Assembly: GCA_020629335.1 (NCBI GenBank)
Contig: JAHDDN010000332.1
Location: 1 to 6,202 of the forward strand
DNA from: Chitinophagales bacterium
GTDB taxonomy: Bacteria > Bacteroidota > Bacteroidia > Chitinophagales > UBA2359
Direction: 5' to 3'
DNA length: 6,202 nt
Numbering within the stretch: position 1 is the stretch's first letter; each line of letters begins with the position of its first letter. A program made the translations under genes and the position numbers. Positions 5,885-6,202 of the stretch are shown one piece after another. Below the pieces are notes generated by a model. It searched no databases, had not been told where the DNA came from, and saw nothing but the letters and a program-made list of their open reading frames with translations.

Positions 5885-5980
5885 TCGGGCTTTTGGCAAG
5901 GGTGGGACCCACCCGTTTCCGCCTCCGCCACCGACTCGCTCGGTGCATTTTTAGATAGACCTCCGGCTGCCTTGCTATCC
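5885..5980. repeat. Second GC-rich block bounded by TCGGGCT and CTATCCC
   Basis: This GC-rich stretch sits in AT-rich surroundings. It opens with TCGGGCT (5885-5891) and closes with CTATCCC (5974-5980), the same boundary words as the block at 3827-3960, although the interior differs. It contains a perfect 15-nt palindrome, GGGTGGGACCCACCC (5900-5914), and a clean 6-bp hairpin, CACCGA-CTCGC-TCGGTG (5929-5945). A - strand frame runs through it (about 117 codons, to 6008) but gives basic, low-complexity sequence with no family resemblance and overlaps the ftcD start, so it is not called as a gene. Confidence 0.5.
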
Positions 5981-6032
5981 CAACCGTTTGAGAGAAGGTG
6001 CTATCCATGAGTAGATTCTACTACCCAAATTA

Positions 6033-6128
6033 TGTTAGAACGTTCCTTTAAAAGGATGAAAAAATCATCCCTTTACTACTATGAGTACTCTAACACTAAA
6101 ATTCCATAAAATTTTAGCAAGTTTTTTT
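6033..6128 (+). other. Nested stem-loops with a trailing T-run, possible structured RNA
   Basis: TGTTAGA (6033-6039) pairs with TCTAACA (6089-6095), enclosing a perfect hairpin GGATGA-AAAAA-TCATCC (6054-6070). An outer AAA/TTT extends that hairpin across a one-base bulge. Directly after the enclosing stem comes CTAAAATT-CCATAA-AATTTTAG (6096-6117), an 8-bp stem followed four bases later by seven T residues (6122-6128), as in a weak intrinsic terminator on the + strand. No promoter is evident upstream and the stems are AT-rich, so transcription is not established. The rest of 5981-6202 holds no gene that I can see, only another short palindrome, ATAAGA-AA-TCTTAT (6145-6158). Confidence 0.3.
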
Positions 6129-6202
6129 GAAAAAAATTAATTTGATAAGAAATCTTATACTGATGAGCAAAAAATAGATTAAATTGCATTAAGTAGATTT
6201 AC

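Noticed and set aside
5655..6008. A 117-codon - strand open frame upstream of ftcD
   Set aside because: It runs through the GC-rich repeat block and the palindrome, overlaps the ftcD start in another frame, and gives a basic sequence with no recognisable domain. Its openness follows from repeat composition.

Overview
The window comes from an AT-rich member of the Bacteroidota (Bacteroidetes), possibly of the Saprospiria; the class is only a weak guess. Four things support the phylum. A secreted protein ends in a type IX secretion (Por) sorting domain. The gene run ftsX - DUF3098 - uppP is characteristic of the phylum. Shine-Dalgarno sequences are absent in front of the genes. Two TAnnTTTG promoter -7 boxes are present.

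Layout, left to right. Positions 1-240 are AT-rich and non-coding, with a candidate promoter. A cell-envelope block on the + strand follows: ftsX (241-1098), a small two-helix membrane protein of family DUF3098 (1385-1687), and uppP (1684-2466), whose start overlaps the DUF3098 stop as ATGA. Convergent to this block, on the - strand, are a T9SS-type secreted repeat protein of unknown function (2541-3707) and a fused formiminotransferase-cyclodeaminase, ftcD (3992-5686). The last 516 bases hold no convincing protein gene.

FtsX (divisome, with FtsE encoded elsewhere) and UppP (lipid carrier recycling for peptidoglycan) both serve wall growth and division, which explains their linkage. FtcD acts in histidine catabolism and folate one-carbon metabolism; no other hut gene is present. 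The secreted protein is predicted to be exported and carried to the surface or medium by T9SS.

The most unusual content is between the genes, where every gap over 200 bp downstream of ftsX is filled with inverted repeats. Between ftsX and DUF3098 there is a REP-like GTAG hairpin, a second hairpin, and a 158-bp imperfect palindrome. That palindrome has 26-bp terminal inverted repeats and a flush CTAA direct repeat on each side, so it looks like a MITE. Between ftcD and the secreted protein a perfect 22-bp inverted repeat encloses a second GTAG hairpin, followed by a GC-rich block starting TCGGGCT and ending CTATCCC. Upstream of ftcD are a further imperfect palindrome, a second TCGGGCT...CTATCCC block, and a nested stem-loop set with a trailing T-run that could be a small structured RNA. 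No dedicated defence system, CRISPR array, rRNA or tRNA is visible.
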